Assembly: GCA_020444775.1 (NCBI GenBank)
Contig: JAGRHX010000377.1
Coordinates: forward strand, 1 to 8,486
Source of the DNA: Gammaproteobacteria bacterium
Lineage (GTDB): Bacteria; Pseudomonadota; Gammaproteobacteria; HK1
Length of the DNA: 8,486 nucleotides
Direction: 5' to 3'
Part shown: positions 6,531 to 8,486 of the stretch, in pieces
Position numbering within the stretch: the first letter of the stretch is position 1
How the letters are laid out: each line of letters starts with the position of its first letter
The notes under the pieces: model-generated
Told to the model about the DNA's origin: nothing
What the model saw: only the letters and a program-made list of their open reading frames with translations
Databases searched by the model: none
Made by a program: the position numbers and the translations under genes

Positions 6531-6867
6531 GCGCCAGGGCGCCCCCTCAGCAGCCCGACGCCAAAGCGCCACCCGCACCCGCCATCCCGCCTGGGTCGCA
6601 CGAGCTCGCAAGCTGACCGCTCGGTCCAGACCGGCTGCGTGGTCGGGTTAGATTTTGCAATCTGGTGTGAGAAAACGCACACGCGCGCGGCCGAGGACGA
6701 CGCAGACTATGAATCGTGCGCAAGGAGGCCAGGGACGGCACTTGCCCCGGGCGCCGAGGGAGGCCATGGATGTGCCGCACATCGGACGTGACAACGCAAA
6801 GCGGTGAGTACCCGATCGGCGCAACCGCGGCATGCGACATTCGCATCACGGCCGCGCCTCGACGGCG

Positions 6868-6912
6868 CGCCTGACAAACCTCGCCTGACAAACCTCCTCG
6901 CCTGACAAACCT
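6868..6912. repeat. Threefold 14-bp repeat
   Basis: CGCCTGACAAACCT occurs identically at 6868-6881, 6882-6895 and 6899-6912. The first two copies are adjacent and the third follows a CCT spacer. The exact identity suggests a recent duplication. It lies 3' of both flanking convergent genes. Confidence 0.95.
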
Positions 6913-6973
6913 CCAGGATACCCCCGCCGTAATCAACGCCGCTCGCAGCGGACGCGTTGCCCGCTCACGCTGC

Positions 6974-6993
6974 TTGCCCGGTGAGCCGGGCAA
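6974..6993 (-). terminator. Hairpin after the EAL-domain gene, possible terminator
   Basis: Perfect 8-bp GC-rich arms TTGCCCGG (6974-6981) and CCGGGCAA (6986-6993) enclose a 4-base loop, starting 8 bases past the stop codon at 7002-7004. Placement suits a 3'-end hairpin for the leftward gene. No T-run follows on either strand, so termination strength is uncertain. Confidence 0.5.
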
Positions 6994-7001
6994 CAGCTGT
7001 A

Positions 7002-8486
7002 TCAGCCAGCGAAGGAGATCGGCTTGCCGACCGCGTACCCTTGCACGAAATCCACCCCCAGGGTCCGCAGACCTTCGATCAGCTCGTCACTCTCCACGTA
7101 TTCGGCAATGGTCTGTTTGCCAAGCACGTGAGCGATGTCGTTGATCGATTTCACCATCGCCAGATCGTTCGGGTCGTGCAGCATGTCCTTGACGAAGGAG
7201 CCGTCGATCTTGACGTATTCGACGGGCAGCGTCTTCAGGTAGCCGAAGGAGGCGTTGCCCACGCCGAAGTCATCGATTGCGAAATGGCTGCCGAACTCAC
7301 GCATCGCGTTGATGAACGTGACCGCGCTGGACAGACCGTCGATCGCCGCAGACTCGGTGATCTCGAATATCACCTTGGAGGGTGGCACGCTGCTCTGATT
7401 GAACAGGTCGATTACGTCGCCGAGCAACGAATCGTCACTCAAGGTCGTGCCGGAAAGATTCACCGAAAAGCCGCCACCCTTGATGACGCTCAGTCGATTC
7501 GCGGCCATCCAGGTCAGCACCTGCTGTAATACCCAGCGATCGACGTGTAGCATGCCACCAACGGACTCGGCCCGACGAATCATCTCGAACGGAATCGACT
7601 CGAGACCATCGTCACCGCGTACGCCGAGCAACACCTCGAAATGTGACTTCTGGTTGGCCTGCAAAGGCTGGATGAGCTGTTTGCGCAGCACCAGCTTTCC
7701 GGCCTCCATCATCTCCACGAGCTCACACCTCGCCGCCCCGGGACCTGCAGGCCTCGAGTCGATATCATCGCTTTCATGGCCGCTGTCTGGAACCAAGCCG
7801 GTCGCCAGTGCGACGACCTCGACCCTGTTGCCGCCCGCCTCGACCGCATCCAGACTGGCCTGCCAGACCCGCTCCACACACGACTCCGGCAGCGCTGCCG
7901 GGTCGTCGACCAGGAGCAATCCCAGACTCACCGTGATGGGATACTGGCGCCCCTTGAAAGCCACCTTCGATCGTTCGATCGCAATCCGCTGGCGTTCGGC
8001 GAGCGCCTGGCTCTCCTGGGCGTCGGTGTTCTCCAGCACCAGCATGAAGCCACGTGCCCGGTCGTAGGCCACGCAGCCTCGACCCTCCACCTGACGCACC
8101 AACAGTTCGCGCAGCTTACGCGCGAGGGCGCGACCGGCACGTTCCCCGCATTCCTCGACGATGCGCGCCTCACCATCGATACGCAGGGCCAGCAAGGCGT
8201 GGCGTAGCGCCGGCTGCTCGGTCTGCCGTGCCTGCACCGCCTCGTCCAGAAGCTGCCGCAGATGCTCACAGGCGGCTTCGATGGTCAACGAGCCGGTAAC
8301 CGGCTCACGCGCGCGCTCGTCACGCAGACCCCGATGCAGCTCCCCGAGCCCGCGGTCCAGAACAGGCGCACCCGCCGCGTCGATCAGCTTCGCCTTGCCA
8401 CGCATCATCTGCAGGGCGAGTTCCTGACGGGTGAAGCTCTGCTCGTGGGCACCTTCCCTGTCGGTGAAGACGAAGATCTCGTGGTC
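7002..8486 (-). CDS. DUF1631-like / degenerate GGDEF / EAL-type c-di-GMP protein, 5' end cut by window edge
   Basis: The frame is open to base 8486, so the in-frame ATGs at 8408/8405 are not assumed to be the start; 494 residues are visible. The first 50 or so (EIFVFTDREG...ELALQMMRGKAKLIDAAGAPVLDRGL) resemble the C-terminal part of DUF1631 proteins as I recall them. A GGDEF-like domain follows (about nt 8210-7900) with LLALRIDG and YPITVSLGLLLVDD. GGDEF itself is replaced by a DRARGF stretch, so cyclase activity is unlikely. The EAL-type domain (about nt 7712-7025) has EVL (Glu codon 7637-7635) for EAL, and keeps FSVNLSG, FEITES, IDDFGVG, YVKIDGSFV, AEYVES and GVDFVQGYAVGKP. Most residues that bind metal and c-di-GMP are present, so it may be an active phosphodiesterase. 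FimX-type proteins with degenerate GGDEF and EVL act instead as c-di-GMP receptors. The gene is convergent with the transglycosylase gene. Confidence 0.9.
   Translation of the reverse strand, partial: DHEIFVFTDREGAHEQSFTRQELALQMMRGKAKLIDAAGAPVLDRGLGELHRGLRDERAREPVTGSLTIEAACEHLRQLLDEAVQARQTEQPALRHALLALRIDGEARIVEECGERAGRALARKLRELLVRQVEGRGCVAYDRARGFMLVLENTDAQESQALAERQRIAIERSKVAFKGRQYPITVSLGLLLVDDPAALPESCVERVWQASLDAVEAGGNRVEVVALATGLVPDSGHESDDIDSRPAGPGAARCELVEMMEAGKLVLRKQLIQPLQANQKSHFEVLLGVRGDDGLESIPFEMIRRAESVGGMLHVDRWVLQQVLTWMAANRLSVIKGGGFSVNLSGTTLSDDSLLGDVIDLFNQSSVPPSKVIFEITESAAIDGLSSAVTFINAMREFGSHFAIDDFGVGNASFGYLKTLPVEYVKIDGSFVKDMLHDPNDLAMVKSINDIAHVLGKQTIAEYVESDELIEGLRTLGVDFVQGYAVGKPISFAG

Larger units (their letters stand above)
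6531..7001. other. 471-bp intergenic region between convergent genes
   Basis: No gene is supported. A leftward 148-residue frame is Arg-rich and matches no family I know. Near 6650-6682 two small inverted repeats sit side by side in a locally AT-richer patch: AGATT-TTGC-AATCT (6650-6663) and GTGTG-N8-CACAC (6665-6682). The stretch also contains a threefold 14-bp repeat (6868-6912) and a strong hairpin (6974-6993). No clear terminator with a T-run follows the gene ending at 6530; only a short GCGC/GCGC hairpin does. Confidence 0.6.

Noticed and set aside
6780..6835. c-di-GMP riboswitch suggested by a GCAAAGC stretch near a c-di-GMP gene
   Set aside because: The conserved core blocks of the GEMM class are absent, and the position is 3' of the EAL gene, not upstream of a start.
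6547..6993. 148-residue - strand frame between the convergent genes
   Set aside because: Arg/Pro-rich with no motif; it contains the three 14-bp repeats and the hairpin, which better fit non-coding DNA.

Overview
The window is high-GC DNA from a proteobacterium, most likely a gammaproteobacterium. The basis is a LexA closely similar to the E. coli/Pseudomonas type, a perfect CTGT-N8-ACAG SOS box, an ImuA-type gene directly after lexA, HinT, and an MltF-like lytic transglycosylase. I cannot fix the genus from the sequence alone. Both window edges cut through genes: imuA at the left and an EAL-domain gene at the right.

Layout. Bases 1-3624 read leftward: a short antibiotic-biosynthesis-monooxygenase (ABM) family protein (3624-3307), hinT (3272-2946) and an unrecognised 355-residue protein (2852-1785). 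A 396-bp intergenic stretch follows, then lexA (1388-783) and the start of imuA (742 to beyond base 1). The intergenic stretch holds a strong inverted repeat, the SOS box/promoter and two families of short tandem repeats. Bases 3625-4256 are a divergent intergenic region with a candidate promoter for the rightward gene 4257-6530. That gene encodes a 757-residue envelope lytic transglycosylase with two solute-binding-protein-like domains and one SLT domain. It converges on a leftward gene (8486-7002, 5' part missing) with a DUF1631-like segment, a degenerate GGDEF domain and an EAL-type domain carrying EVL. The 471 bp between these two convergent genes hold a hairpin and a threefold 14-bp repeat.

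How the genes work together. lexA-imuA is the front of the known lexA-imuA-imuB-dnaE2 damage-inducible mutagenesis cassette. imuB and dnaE2 would lie to the left, outside the window. The SOS box overlaps a plausible lexA promoter, so LexA would repress itself and imuA. The other genes look like housekeeping or signalling genes: nucleoside phosphoramidate hydrolysis, peptidoglycan turnover and c-di-GMP sensing or degradation.

The most unusual property is a set of different short tandem repeats (periods 7, 12, 14, 16-18 bp) at gene boundaries. One encodes a tetrapeptide repeat (LQGD) at the N-terminus of ImuA. Others lie in the lexA leader and around the start of the ABM gene. I found no CRISPR array, insertion sequence, tRNA or rRNA.
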